32,940 nucleotides of DNA from an uncultured Lachnospiraceae bacterium. GTDB taxonomy: Bacteria > Bacillota > Clostridia > Lachnospirales > Lachnospiraceae. The stretch covers positions 1 to 32,940 of the forward strand of contig CAJURF010000037.1 in NCBI GenBank assembly GCA_910588825.1, read 5' to 3'. Below the pieces are notes generated by a model that saw nothing but the letters and a program-made list of their open reading frames with translations, ran no database searches and had not been told where the DNA came from. This document shows positions 6,466-15,579 of this stretch, piece after piece. The position numbers were made by a program, and so were the translations under genes. Within the stretch, counting starts at the first letter, position 1; every line of letters begins with the position of its first letter.

Positions 6466-7679
6466 GTCCATCATTTATCTTTACACTATCTGTTTTATTC
6501 AGTCTGTATGCACTGCCTATGGAGAAACTGTTCCTTGTGCTGTCTGGACTTTTAGTCTGCGATGTTATCATACAGGAGAGCCGGTTTCGGGTCAATCTGT
6601 TTCCGGGCACAGGCATTTACCTGTATTTCCTGATAACGGGCATGGCAATCGGTCTATATAACATGAGTATACAGAACTGCCCTCCCAGGTATGTGCTGAA
6701 AGATATGGTCTATGCCTTGTTCCCCCTTTTATTCTGGCTGGTGGGAAAAAACACTGCCCCGTCAAAAGCCGGGGGAATTACAAATTTATTTATAGCTGGA
6801 ACTGTAGTTTCCTGTTATGATCTGGCGGGCAGCCTTCTGAAGATTTTTCAGCATGGGGTTTCGGAGATGACACGCTATCAATACCGCCGCATGATTGGCG
6901 CAGGTCATCCGCTGACAGTAATCACCTTATTTCTATACATATATATGCCGAAGAACACAAAAATAAAGAAAAAACCAGTATATGGATGTATAGTCATCCT
7001 GCTGGCAGATCTGCTGATTCATTTTTCCAGAATCACGCTCTTAAATACATGCATTTTCGTGCTGTATTTAAAAATTCTGAAAAGCCCGGTGAAATTCTTT
7101 TCATACGCGGCAGGGGCATCGGCAGGACTGGCGGCAGCATATGGGGCGTTTCCCGCTGTTTTTCACAGCTTTATGGAAAGATTGGCGAACTCACTGACAG
7201 AAATATCTCATGCCAATGACCCCTGGAATCACATTGCCATTGTGACCAACTGGCGGGGGTACGAAGTCTACTGTGAACTGCAGAAATTCCGCCAGGCGGG
7301 TATGATAGAACAGATATTAGGCGGCGGTTTCGGCGCTCAGCTGGACGTTCAGGGAAAAGCCTATCTTGTGACAACAGAGCCCACCCTGCCGTTTCTGCAT
7401 AATGGTTATTTCAGCATCCTGATGATCTGGGGGATTAGCGGCTGTGCCGCCTATATATTGTTGCTGATAGCACTTTACCTGAGAAACAGGGTGCTGGCAG
7501 AGGGAGAAAAGCAGTTCTGGAAAGCTCTGGTCATGATCATTGCCGTAGATACCATATTTGTTCACGGGCTATTTTTCAGCACCGGCATAGCGGGGGTGTT
7601 TTTGTATCTGGGGGTTCTGGAGGGCGTTTGCAAAACCACTCACACCACCCGCAGGCCGCCAATGAAAATGAATTTTTGA
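6462..7679 (+). CDS. O-antigen ligase/Wzy polymerase-like membrane protein
   Basis: A 405-residue protein with about ten hydrophobic segments and a large outer loop between the later ones. The loop holds NDPWNHIAIVTNWRGYEVYC, GGGFGAQLDV and PFLHNGYF, the Arg/His pattern of the Wzy_C/O-antigen ligase family, which polymerises or transfers lipid-linked glycans on the outer face of the membrane. The start is the ATG at 6462, with AAGGAG 5 bases upstream, overlapping the glycosyltransferase stop (ATGA), so the two are translationally coupled. The frame is open further upstream but without a better start. Polymerase versus ligase cannot be decided. Confidence 0.82.
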   Translation: MSPSFIFTLSVLFSLYALPMEKLFLVLSGLLVCDVIIQESRFRVNLFPGTGIYLYFLITGMAIGLYNMSIQNCPPRYVLKDMVYALFPLLFWLVGKNTAPSKAGGITNLFIAGTVVSCYDLAGSLLKIFQHGVSEMTRYQYRRMIGAGHPLTVITLFLYIYMPKNTKIKKKPVYGCIVILLADLLIHFSRITLLNTCIFVLYLKILKSPVKFFSYAAGASAGLAAAYGAFPAVFHSFMERLANSLTEISHANDPWNHIAIVTNWRGYEVYCELQKFRQAGMIEQILGGGFGAQLDVQGKAYLVTTEPTLPFLHNGYFSILMIWGISGCAAYILLLIALYLRNRVLAEGEKQFWKALVMIIAVDTIFVHGLFFSTGIAGVFLYLGVLEGVCKTTHTTRRPPMKMNF

Positions 7680-7719
7680 CGCTTTAATCGTTTTATAGAT
7701 AGTTCCAGGAGAGAAGAAC

Positions 7720-8535
7720 ATGGATACTGAAATTGAAAAACTGCACAGTGTTTTGCTGGAAATTCTGGATTTTGTATATTCTGTATGCGAGGAACACCAC
7801 CTCCTGTGCTATCTGGCATACGGAACAGCTCTGGGGGCATACCGGCACCAGGGATTTATTCCCTGGGATGATGACCTGGATGTTGCCATGCCCAGAGAAG
7901 ATTATATGAAATTTCTGTATATCATGAAGCGGGAAGGCCATGAGGTCTACGAAATTCAGGACGAAAGCAATGAGCGGAACTATTTCCTGTCATTTGCAAA
8001 AGTGAGGAAAAAGAATACCATATTCATTGAAAGGATCACAGGAGATATCTATACCCATAAAGGAATTTTCATTGATATATTCCCTCTGGATTATGTGAAA
8101 GATATAGGAACAGCTGCATTTAAGCGAAAACGCAGATGCATCACGTACCTGAGGCACATTTTGAAATTCAATGCCTGTCCGGACTTGTATAAGAAGAAAA
8201 GAAATAGAAAAGACTACATCTTGGACAGTATCATCAGTCTTCCGGCTGTGTTTCTGCCAAGGAAGCTGCTGCTTTTCCTGTTGAATAAATTGAAAATGGG
8301 GAAAACATCCAGAGAAGAGGCGGGTTATGTGGCGGAATATGATAACGGCGGTCGGGGACAGGTGCTGCCATACGACGTGTACTTTCCTCCTCGTATAATA
8401 GAATTCGAGGAAAAAACTTACTGTATTCCAAATAAAATCGAAGAATACCTGACCTATATGTACGGAAGGTGCTACATGCAGCCTCCGCCAGTGAAACACC
8501 GAAAATCAGTCAAACCTTTGGAAATAAAATTTTAA
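7720..8535 (+). CDS. LicD-family phosphotransferase
   Basis: LicD proteins transfer phosphocholine or other phospho-substituents onto surface glycans. The 271-residue protein has the family core: CYLAYGTALGAYRHQGFIPW, WDDDLDVAMPREDYMKF (metal-binding aspartates), and later IFIDIFPLDYV. The ATG has AGGAG 8 bases upstream. It lies between the Wzy-like protein and an ABC flippase, so it probably decorates the same glycan. The transferred group cannot be read from sequence. Confidence 0.9.
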   Translation: MDTEIEKLHSVLLEILDFVYSVCEEHHLLCYLAYGTALGAYRHQGFIPWDDDLDVAMPREDYMKFLYIMKREGHEVYEIQDESNERNYFLSFAKVRKKNTIFIERITGDIYTHKGIFIDIFPLDYVKDIGTAAFKRKRRCITYLRHILKFNACPDLYKKKRNRKDYILDSIISLPAVFLPRKLLLFLLNKLKMGKTSREEAGYVAEYDNGGRGQVLPYDVYFPPRIIEFEEKTYCIPNKIEEYLTYMYGRCYMQPPPVKHRKSVKPLEIKF

Positions 8536-8546
8536 AAGGTACATAA

Positions 8547-10343
8547 ATGATCATATTAAGAAATGCGGCAAAATTAAATAAGATAATGGATATGGGCAGA
8601 AGAGAAAAACTGCAGATTGTCGGTATCACAGTCATGATGCTGATAGGAGCTTTTCTGGAAACGCTGGGTGTGTCCATGGTAGTTCCTCTGGTTCTTGTTG
8701 TAACCGAGCCCGGGGTGATGGAACAGAATCTGTTGATTAAAAATATATGCGCTCTGTGTAATATCCACACAGAAAAAACATTGGTATTGGCCATCGTAAC
8801 ATGCCTGGGTGCTGTATTTATCATCAAAGGATTTTTCCTGCTGGCCGAATATCAAATACAGTTCCGGTTCGTACATAAAAGTAAACTAAACATGCAGAGG
8901 AGGCTTCTGCAGATATACCTGAACAGGCCGTATGAGTACTTCCTGGGGACAAACTTCAGTGAGATCCTGCAGAATCTCACTGAGAATGTAAATGCCGTAT
9001 TTACCACATTCTCTCATATATTAGGTTTCTTCACGGAAATCATCGTATCGCTGTTTCTGGCGGCGGCAATCTTTCTGATCGACCCAATGATGACCCTGCT
9101 GGTGAGCCTTGTGCTGCTGTTTCTGATCGTTTTTCTCCTGAAAGTAATTAGAAATATCCTGGAGCAGGAGGGCAGGAAAAGACAAAAGTATGGAGCCCAG
9201 ATGTCAAAATGGCTCCTCCAGGCCATACATGGAATCAAGGAAATTAAAATATTGGGCAAGGAAAAGTATTTCCTTGAAAACTATATCCGCGCAGGAGAAA
9301 AACAGCTGGAAGCGGAAAGAAAAAACATAATCTTAAACAGAGTGCCAAGGATATTAATTGAGAGCTTTAGCGTAAGTGCCATGCTCATGGGCATTGCAGT
9401 CATGGTGCTTGCCGGAAACCATGTGGGCAGACTGCTCCCGGCGCTGTCCGCCTTCGCCATGGCGGCGGCCCGCCTGATGCCAAGCGCCCACCGGGTGGTT
9501 ACTTATATGAATGAACTGGCATACTACGAACCAGCATTGGATAAGCTGGCGGAGAATTTTGAGATATTAATTAATGGGAAAGAGGAAAATTCAGCAGAAA
9601 CAGATGGTCTGGCAGAGAAAGATGAGCCAGAACAGACAGATATATCTTCGCACGCCGGAGTTTTGACCATAAAAGAGGAAATCGCTCTGACAGGAATCTG
9701 TTATCACTACCCCAATACGAAAACAAATGTGCTGACAAATGCACAAATGAGGATTCCCATCGGAAAATCTGTAGGAATTGCAGGAGTATCCGGGGCGGGA
9801 AAGACAACCATCGTAGATATCCTGCTGGGCCTGTTAAAACCCCAGGCAGGCACAATACTGGCAGACGGCGTAGACATAAGCGGCGGCGGACATGAGTGGC
9901 TGTCCCATACAGGTTACATTCCCCAGATGATCTTTATGCTGGATGGCACAATCCGCAGCAATATCGCATTCGGAATCCCAGAGTCGGAAGCAGACGATGA
10001 CAGAGTATGGGAGGCCCTGGAAGAAGCGCAGCTGGCAGACTTTGTCCGCAGTCTGCCAGGAAAACTGGATACAGAGATAGGCGAGCGGGGAGTGAGGCTT
10101 TCCGGAGGGCAGAGACAGCGTGTGGGCGTGGCAAGGGCACTGTATACCGACCCGGATTTATTAATCTTTGACGAGGCAACCTCCGCACTGGACAGCGGAA
10201 CAGAAGCTGCGCTGATGGAAGCAGTCAGTCATCTCCAGGGGAAAAAGACTATGATTATAATTGCCCATCGTTTACAGACAATCAAAATGTGTGATATAGT
10301 ATATCGAGTGGAAAATGGGGAAATACGGAGGGAATGGCTATGA
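8547..10343 (+). CDS. ABC exporter, PglK/MsbA-like lipid-linked glycan flippase
   Basis: A 598-residue half-transporter with membrane domain and ATPase in one chain. The N-terminal half has about six membrane segments (first GITVMMLIGAFLETLGVSM, in the style of PglK). The ATPase has Walker A GVSGAGKTT, Q-loop YIPQMIFMLDGTI, signature LSGGQRQRVGVARAL, Walker B LLIFDEATSALDS and switch HRLQT, so it appears active. A charged linker of about 45 residues (around 345-390, rich in Glu/Asp) joins the halves and is longer than usual. An ABC flippase here would replace Wzx. Its end overlaps the following ATPase gene; the last residues IRREWL may be affected by that junction. Confidence 0.9.
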   Translation: MIILRNAAKLNKIMDMGRREKLQIVGITVMMLIGAFLETLGVSMVVPLVLVVTEPGVMEQNLLIKNICALCNIHTEKTLVLAIVTCLGAVFIIKGFFLLAEYQIQFRFVHKSKLNMQRRLLQIYLNRPYEYFLGTNFSEILQNLTENVNAVFTTFSHILGFFTEIIVSLFLAAAIFLIDPMMTLLVSLVLLFLIVFLLKVIRNILEQEGRKRQKYGAQMSKWLLQAIHGIKEIKILGKEKYFLENYIRAGEKQLEAERKNIILNRVPRILIESFSVSAMLMGIAVMVLAGNHVGRLLPALSAFAMAAARLMPSAHRVVTYMNELAYYEPALDKLAENFEILINGKEENSAETDGLAEKDEPEQTDISSHAGVLTIKEEIALTGICYHYPNTKTNVLTNAQMRIPIGKSVGIAGVSGAGKTTIVDILLGLLKPQAGTILADGVDISGGGHEWLSHTGYIPQMIFMLDGTIRSNIAFGIPESEADDDRVWEALEEAQLADFVRSLPGKLDTEIGERGVRLSGGQRQRVGVARALYTDPDLLIFDEATSALDSGTEAALMEAVSHLQGKKTMIIIAHRLQTIKMCDIVYRVENGEIRREWL

Positions 10344-11833
10344 GTATGCTGGATGAATTTTTTAATATTCGAAAAAACAGCAGCAGTCTCTTTGATGGTC
10401 TGGAAATCTCAAAGTATGATAATTTATGCAGGGAATGGATGAATCAACGGCCAGTACTCTTTCTCACACTGAAAGATATCGGAGGGAGAACTTTTGAAAA
10501 AGCATATGGAATGTTACAGCAGACGATCTCCAAATTATGCATCGAACATGCATATCTGGCTGACAGCGATAAAGTGGACTGCACAGACCGGGAATGCTTC
10601 CTGCGTCTGAAAAACCGGACTGGCAGTGAGATAGATACGCAGTACGCAGTCGATACATTATTGCGCATGATGGCTTTTCATTACGGAAAAAGCGTGATTC
10701 TGCTGATAGACGAATACGATGTGCCGCTGGCAAAAGCGTCGGATTATGGATACTATGAGGACATGATCGATGTGATGCGGGTATTCCTGGGAATGGTTTG
10801 GAAGACAAATCCATCTCTGAAATTTGCCATTGTCACTGGATGCCTGCGGATTGCAAAAGAGAGTATTTTTACAGGGGCAAACAATTTTATCTCAAGTTCC
10901 ATATCGGACCAAAGGTATAATCAATATTTTGGCTTTACAGAACCTGAAGTATGTCAGATGCTGGAAGATGCCGGATTTCCCGAAAAATTAGATGAAATGA
11001 AACAGTGGTATGACGGGTATCAATTTGGGGAAATGGAAATTTACTGTCCTTGGGACGTGGTAAATCATGTGAGCGCACTGGTCAGGGGAACCAAAGAAGC
11101 ACCGGCTAATTACTGGAAAGATACCAGCCATAATGAAATTATCCGTAGATTTATTGACTTGCCAGGGCTGAATGTGAACGAAAAATTCGAGATACTTCTG
11201 GGCGGCGGGGTGATTCAGGAGCAGATTGAGGAAGACATGACATACGACATAGCTAATTCATCTGAGAATAACTTATGGAGCATTCTGTATTTGACAGGAT
11301 ATCTGACACAGGCGGTGTCAGAATCCAGTGCACAAGGCAAAATTTCACTTCGAATCCCAAACGAAGAAGTAAAGACCATATTTGCAGATACAATTGTGAA
11401 ATGGTTTGCAGATACCGTTACCGCCATGGACCGGACAGAATTATTTCAGGCGTGGTGGGCAGGGGAAAGTGGGAAACTGACAGATATGGTAACTGATATT
11501 CTATTCGAGACTATCAGTTATTTTGATTACAAAGAAGACTATTACCACGCACTGCTGGCTGGACTTTTCATCGGAGCAGGTTACGAGGTATCTTCCAATC
11601 AGGAGCAGGGAACCGGACGTCCAGATGTGATTGTAAAAGACCGGAAAAACCGCCGGGCTGTCATAATAGAAATAAAACGTTCAAAAAAAGATGATGCTAT
11701 GGAAAAAGACTGTAAAAAAGCGTTGGCACAGATCCACAGAGAACAGTATGCTAGAAATTTGCTGAAAGGATATCAGCAAGTATTATGCTACGGCGCTGCA
11801 TTCTTTGAGAAAAGCTGTCTTATTGTAAGTTAA
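10340..11833 (+). CDS. AAA-ATPase-like/PD-(D/E)XK protein lacking its Walker A (N-truncated)
   Basis: Family: AAA-ATPase_like N-terminal domain plus PDDEXK nuclease-like C-terminal domain, common in gut Clostridia and Bacteroidetes, function unknown. Members start with a DKT segment and TRPRRFGKT, then L-x-MSML; this protein begins exactly at MSMLDEFFNIRKNSSSLFDG, so roughly 50 residues including Walker A are missing. The rest is full: Walker B VILLIDEYDVPL, FAIVTGCLRIAKES, FGFTEPEV, WYDGYQFG, then GRPDVIVKDRKNRRAVIIEIK (D...EIK nuclease core). The start ATG 10340 has GGAGGG 7 bases upstream and overlaps the flippase stop (ATGA). ATP hydrolysis is unlikely. It may be a remnant or a re-started shortened protein; nuclease activity is untested for the family. 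Confidence 0.75.
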   Translation: MSMLDEFFNIRKNSSSLFDGLEISKYDNLCREWMNQRPVLFLTLKDIGGRTFEKAYGMLQQTISKLCIEHAYLADSDKVDCTDRECFLRLKNRTGSEIDTQYAVDTLLRMMAFHYGKSVILLIDEYDVPLAKASDYGYYEDMIDVMRVFLGMVWKTNPSLKFAIVTGCLRIAKESIFTGANNFISSSISDQRYNQYFGFTEPEVCQMLEDAGFPEKLDEMKQWYDGYQFGEMEIYCPWDVVNHVSALVRGTKEAPANYWKDTSHNEIIRRFIDLPGLNVNEKFEILLGGGVIQEQIEEDMTYDIANSSENNLWSILYLTGYLTQAVSESSAQGKISLRIPNEEVKTIFADTIVKWFADTVTAMDRTELFQAWWAGESGKLTDMVTDILFETISYFDYKEDYYHALLAGLFIGAGYEVSSNQEQGTGRPDVIVKDRKNRRAVIIEIKRSKKDDAMEKDCKKALAQIHREQYARNLLKGYQQVLCYGAAFFEKSCLIVS

Positions 11834-11849
11834 GGAGCAGCCTGTCAAA

Positions 11850-11970
11850 AAGTCTCATTTTCTTTGGCGGATAGTATTCCGAATGTCAGCACCCCAAACT
11901 CATCTTCAATAATGGCAATAAAAATGTCCCGGCGACTGAGGAGTGTAGCCAGGACACAAGCAATTAAGGA
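11850..11970 (-). other. Short minus-strand coding-like tail, unrecognised
   Basis: In the 211-base gap after the truncated ATPase, the minus strand reads ACVLATLLSRRDIFIAIIED followed by EFGVLTFGILSAKENETF and a stop, about 40 residues with protein-like composition. The frame is closed upstream by TAG and has no start codon. It looks like the 3' end of a lost gene. No family recognised. Confidence 0.3.
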
Positions 11971-12086
11971 CTATTTCATGATAATCCATAATAAGATATT
12001 TGTCAAGGAAAAATTTGTGAAATGAGCACATTGGCACATTGTAATTGGATAAGTTCAATAATGCTGAGAGGAAGGGGTGTCACATT

Positions 12087-13709
12087 ATGGGAATGTATTT
12101 AGACAGTAAAGCGGCATATACCTTGTATCAAAGAGAAACAATAAGACCGTACTTTGTAGATAAATCAAAGATGATAATAGAACTGCTCCAGCTGATCAAA
12201 GAAGGCGGAGGTTACATCTGTATCACCAGGCCGCGCCGCTTTGGAAAGACCGTGATGGCAAACATGATTTCTGCATTTTTTTCCAGAGCAGTGGATGGGG
12301 ATACACTGTTTTATACACTGGATATTGCACAAGAACAAAGCTATAAAAAATACCAGAACAAATATCCGGTAATTCATATCCCTTTTAATGATGTGCTGGG
12401 AGGGTGTAAATCCTATGAAGATTATATCAGCAGCATTGAACAACAGTTGATTGCAGATTTAAGAGCAAGTTATCCCGATGTAGTGCCGGACGGCGAGGAT
12501 TCCGCGGCGGCGGCGCTCTTAAATATTTACAACGATGAAGATATGTTTCAGGTGATTTTTGTTCTGGACGAATGGGATTTTATTTTTCATCAGCCTTTTG
12601 CGTCTCAAAAAGATAAAATGGAATATCTGCTGTTTCTGAGAAATCTGCTAAAAGACAGACCTTATGTGCTTCTGGCCTATATGACAGGGATTTTGCCAAT
12701 CGCAAAATATTCCAGCGGCTCAGAGCTGAATATGTTCAGCGAATTTACCATGGTTACAGAAGAACGGTTTGCCGAATATTTTGGATTTACAGAAGAAGAA
12801 ACAGACCAGCTGTTTATCCGTTATCAGCAGAAAAATGGACTGCATGGCCAGGTCACGCGGGAAGGGCTGAAAAACTGGTATGACGGATATCATGTAAAAA
12901 CCGGAAAAAGATTATACAATCCCCGGTCTGTGGTGATGGCGTTATCCAACAATAACCTGGGAAACTACTGGACAAATTCCGGGCCATACGATGAAATCTA
13001 TTATTACATGGAACAAAATGTGGATACGGTGCGGGAAAGCCTGGCGCTTATGATATCCGGCTATCCAGTGCCGGTAAAAATCAGAGAATACGCGGCAGTC
13101 TCGCAGAACTTGGAGACAAAAGAAGAGATCTTTTCGGCCATGGTGGTATATGGCTTTCTGAGTTATGAAAATGGAACTGTATCCATACCAAACAGGGAGC
13201 TGATGGAAAAATTTTCTGATATGCTCCAAAGAGAACCTTCGCTGGGATATGTCTACCGGCTGGCAAAGGAATCCCAGCGGATGCTGCATGCAACATTGGC
13301 AGGAAGAACAGAAATTATGGAAGAAATTCTACAGCGGGCGCATAATACAGAGACACCGCTTTTGAGCTATAACCATGAGGTGGAATTAACCGCTGTGGTG
13401 AACTTGGTTTATCTGGCAGCACGGGACAATTACCGGGTGGAGCGGGAAGACAGGGCGGGAATTGGATATGTGGATTTCATTTTTTATCCCGAGACAGATA
13501 GAGATGCGGACTGCATTATTTTGGAATTGAAAGTAGACCACACCCCAGAAGAGGCAATCCAACAGATTCGGGAAAAGCAGTACGCACTGCGTTTTCGGGA
13601 AAGACTGGGGGAAAAGAGAAGATATGCAGGCAGAGTTCTGGGTGTGGGGATTGGTTATGATAAGGCGGGGAAGACGCATAAGTGTAGGGTGGAGGTTCTG
13701 GAGGAGTAA
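12087..13709 (+). CDS. AAA-ATPase-like/PD-(D/E)XK protein, complete
   Basis: A 540-residue member of the same family as the preceding gene but distant in sequence. It has YFVDKSKMI, Walker A ITRPRRFGKTVMANMISAFF, IHIPFNDV, Walker B FQVIFVLDEWDFIF, LLAYMTGILPIAKY, FGFTEEETDQLF, WYDGYHV, YNPRSVVMAL, and a C-terminal nuclease-like core with GIGYVDFIFYPETDRDADC and IILELK. It is full length with intact ATP site. The ATG at 12087 has AGGGGTG 7 bases upstream; an upstream TTG in frame at 12045 is less likely. It lies last before the transposase graveyard. Function unknown; two diverged copies next to a polysaccharide locus suggest repeated insertion here. Confidence 0.85.
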   Translation: MGMYLDSKAAYTLYQRETIRPYFVDKSKMIIELLQLIKEGGGYICITRPRRFGKTVMANMISAFFSRAVDGDTLFYTLDIAQEQSYKKYQNKYPVIHIPFNDVLGGCKSYEDYISSIEQQLIADLRASYPDVVPDGEDSAAAALLNIYNDEDMFQVIFVLDEWDFIFHQPFASQKDKMEYLLFLRNLLKDRPYVLLAYMTGILPIAKYSSGSELNMFSEFTMVTEERFAEYFGFTEEETDQLFIRYQQKNGLHGQVTREGLKNWYDGYHVKTGKRLYNPRSVVMALSNNNLGNYWTNSGPYDEIYYYMEQNVDTVRESLALMISGYPVPVKIREYAAVSQNLETKEEIFSAMVVYGFLSYENGTVSIPNRELMEKFSDMLQREPSLGYVYRLAKESQRMLHATLAGRTEIMEEILQRAHNTETPLLSYNHEVELTAVVNLVYLAARDNYRVEREDRAGIGYVDFIFYPETDRDADCIILELKVDHTPEEAIQQIREKQYALRFRERLGEKRRYAGRVLGVGIGYDKAGKTHKCRVEVLEE

Positions 13710-13882
13710 GATTCTTCCAGGTCACTGCGCTGTTGTCGTTTCTAAATTAGTTTTCGTTGATATTGTGTCAATAGCAAATGAAGAAAGCACGTATATGCTG
13801 TCATACACATGCCTTCTTAATTTCTTTGAATATCCAAGAACTTCCGTTTTTCGGAGAATTGCGTGGGTAGCAGCTCCCTTTT
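13710..13882. other. Intergenic stretch with no supported gene
   Basis: Between the ATPase and the IS630-like fragment. The minus strand is open in one frame (ending 13722) and continues past the IS630 stop in the -1 frame, but it lacks any DDE-transposase motif. Nothing else seen. Confidence 0.4.
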
Positions 13883-14392
13883 TCAGTGGGCAGCAGGCTT
13901 CAGGAAACGCTGAAAGCTGGCTGGTGAAATGAATTTCACAATCCCCTGCCGGGCCGCTTCTGCAGCAAGAACAGGGGGATTCCAACAGCGCAGTCTCCAC
14001 CCGAAATCTTTTGGATTTTTGCTGGCCAGTTCATTAATGAGCTGGAGTTGCTTCTGGGTGAAAACAGGTTCCACTTCTCGTTGTTTATCGGAAAGAACAG
14101 ATATTATGACATTTTCCAATTCCGAAGATGTGTCATCTGGCTCTGCACATTGTTCTGCACGGTTGATAAGTTCTGTACTGTTATAAAAACGAGTCCTCCA
14201 TGTGCTCACAGTGGTATAGGCAATCCCGGTTTCGGCACTAATCTGCGGATTACTTCTGCCTTCTGAAGCCAGGAGTATAATTTTAGAACGAAGCACAAGG
14301 GGAACCGGAAGCGAATGGCTGGTGCTGAGTTTTAACAGTACTTCCTTTGTTTTACTGGTCAATTGGAATGCAGCGGTGCTATTATCACACAT
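13883..14392 (-). pseudogene. IS630-family transposase, N-terminal half only
   Basis: The 169-residue product has the IS630 N-terminal helix-turn-helix: LTSKTKEVLLKLSTSH, RSKIILLASEGRSNPQISAE, TGIAYTTVSTWRTRFYNS. The second helical region follows: VFTQKQLQLINELASKNP, then VLAAEAARQGIVKFISPASF and QRFLK. In intact elements the next segment (rank PH-x4-YWLN) leads into the DDE catalytic domain; here the frame stops at KPAAH and no DDE domain is found downstream in any frame. The ATG at 14390-14392 has GGAGGAG 6 bases upstream. It could be ORFA of a frameshift element, but no ORFB remains. Confidence 0.75.
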
Positions 14393-14627
14393 ATTTTTCT
14401 CCTCCACTTTTTTAGAATATTATGACATATTTTTCATAAAAATGGAAGGAAAAATTATCCATGTTTCACCATAAGTATATGTTTTAACACGAAACTAATA
14501 GATTTATAGCGTATTAAATGTCAATTATAATAGAATATTTATTGTAATATAATATGTGATTGCAATTAATTTACATGGTCCGTAATTCAACTGTTGATGA
14601 ATGCATTCTGGACAGTTAAAAGGTTGT
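14393..14627. other. AT-rich spacer between transposase remnants
   Basis: About 235 bases, strongly AT-rich, with no coding frame supported. Probably former insertion-sequence end material; no inverted-repeat end could be defined. Confidence 0.4.
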
Positions 14628-15336
14628 TCAGCCAATAAGAAAGATGGTTTCCTCAGTTTCAAAGGGAACCTGCCTGCTGGAAATTATTTTAGTTGTGGTT
14701 AATTTCCCCTGAAGTGCCATAAAACGGAATAAATTCCTCCGGAGATATTCCATCATACTGGCTTCTGACATCACCTGAAGGGAAGACGTGCGCAGATACC
14801 TGGCTCTTTCCTTCATATTTTAAATACAGCGTCTGAGTAATCTCTATGGCAATGCTGCTGAACAAGACATAGCCTTCCATTGTTTTGAGAGTTTTCAAAA
14901 TTTTTGTGCGTTCTTGCCCATCTTTTATCATTTCCAGCGGATTTCCTGCGGTAACGGTTAAGCTTCGGAACTGCTTTTAACCAGAAACTGTAACAGAACC
15001 CGCCGAAGCACGGTTTCATTTCACGAAACATGGCTTCGATCATGAATCTATGGGCATAAACAGTAATGATGTCTTCTGCGCACATGGACAGAACCGTACA
15101 GACCAGGATGCCTGTGTCTTTTCATATTCAACAAGGACAAATTTCAGTGGCTGGTACAGTTTCTGGCCCCACAGGTGTGTTCTGGAAAGAAAACGAACTT
15201 TCCTTTCCGTACCGTATATCTGCAGATGTGCCTCTTGAAAAAAGGCAGCATCGGACAAAAAAGCTCCCTCAGATGGACAGCCGGCCCATGAATAGGGCGG
15301 TGGCCGCGGCCTTACTGGAAAAAAGAGGCGAAACAC
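14628..15336 (-). pseudogene. IS4-type DDE transposase, 5'-truncated and frameshifted
   Basis: Minus strand. Consecutive parts of one transposase lie in at least three frames. The first (about 15336-15060) has FLSRTHLWGQKLYQPLKFVL followed by VEYEKTQ. The second (15085-14950) has DIITVYAHRFMIEAMFREMK, which fits the IS4 superfamily signature Y-x2-R-x3-E-x6-K exactly, then GGFCYSFWLKAVPKLNRYRR. The third (14931 on) has LKTMEGYVLFSSIAIEITQT. The last (14816-14628) has RYLRTSSLQVMSEASMMEYL and RRNLFRF. The N-terminal half with the first catalytic aspartates is gone. This is a dead element. Confidence 0.8.
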
Positions 15337-15579
15337 AATAAGAATTTAGGGGGAGTTTAAGAGTCAGACCTGCTTAGAAAAATTGATTGATAAAAATATA
15401 TGACTGTGATAGAATATTAATAATAAAAGCCTTATATGGTGTAATGTGTTCAACTGTGGGAATAATACAATCGTTAGGGCTTATAGATAAATTATCACTC
15501 AATCTCAAAATGGCATATGTGGTTAAAATTATGAAGTTGGCCGGTAAGATAATTGTTGTTGTGAATCAGCTCAAAATAT
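15337..15579. other. Spacer between transposase remnants, nothing supported
   Basis: AT-rich sequence. A 76-codon plus-strand frame (15387-15617) runs through it but shows no recognisable motif, and its end overlaps the ISAzo13-like remnant in another frame. Confidence 0.35.

Noticed and set aside
5843..6616. 257-codon minus-strand frame
   Set aside because: Antisense to the GT2 and Wzy-like genes, which have clear motifs.
12045..12086. Upstream TTG extension of the second ATPase
   Set aside because: No Shine-Dalgarno for it; ATG 12087 with AGGGGTG is better.
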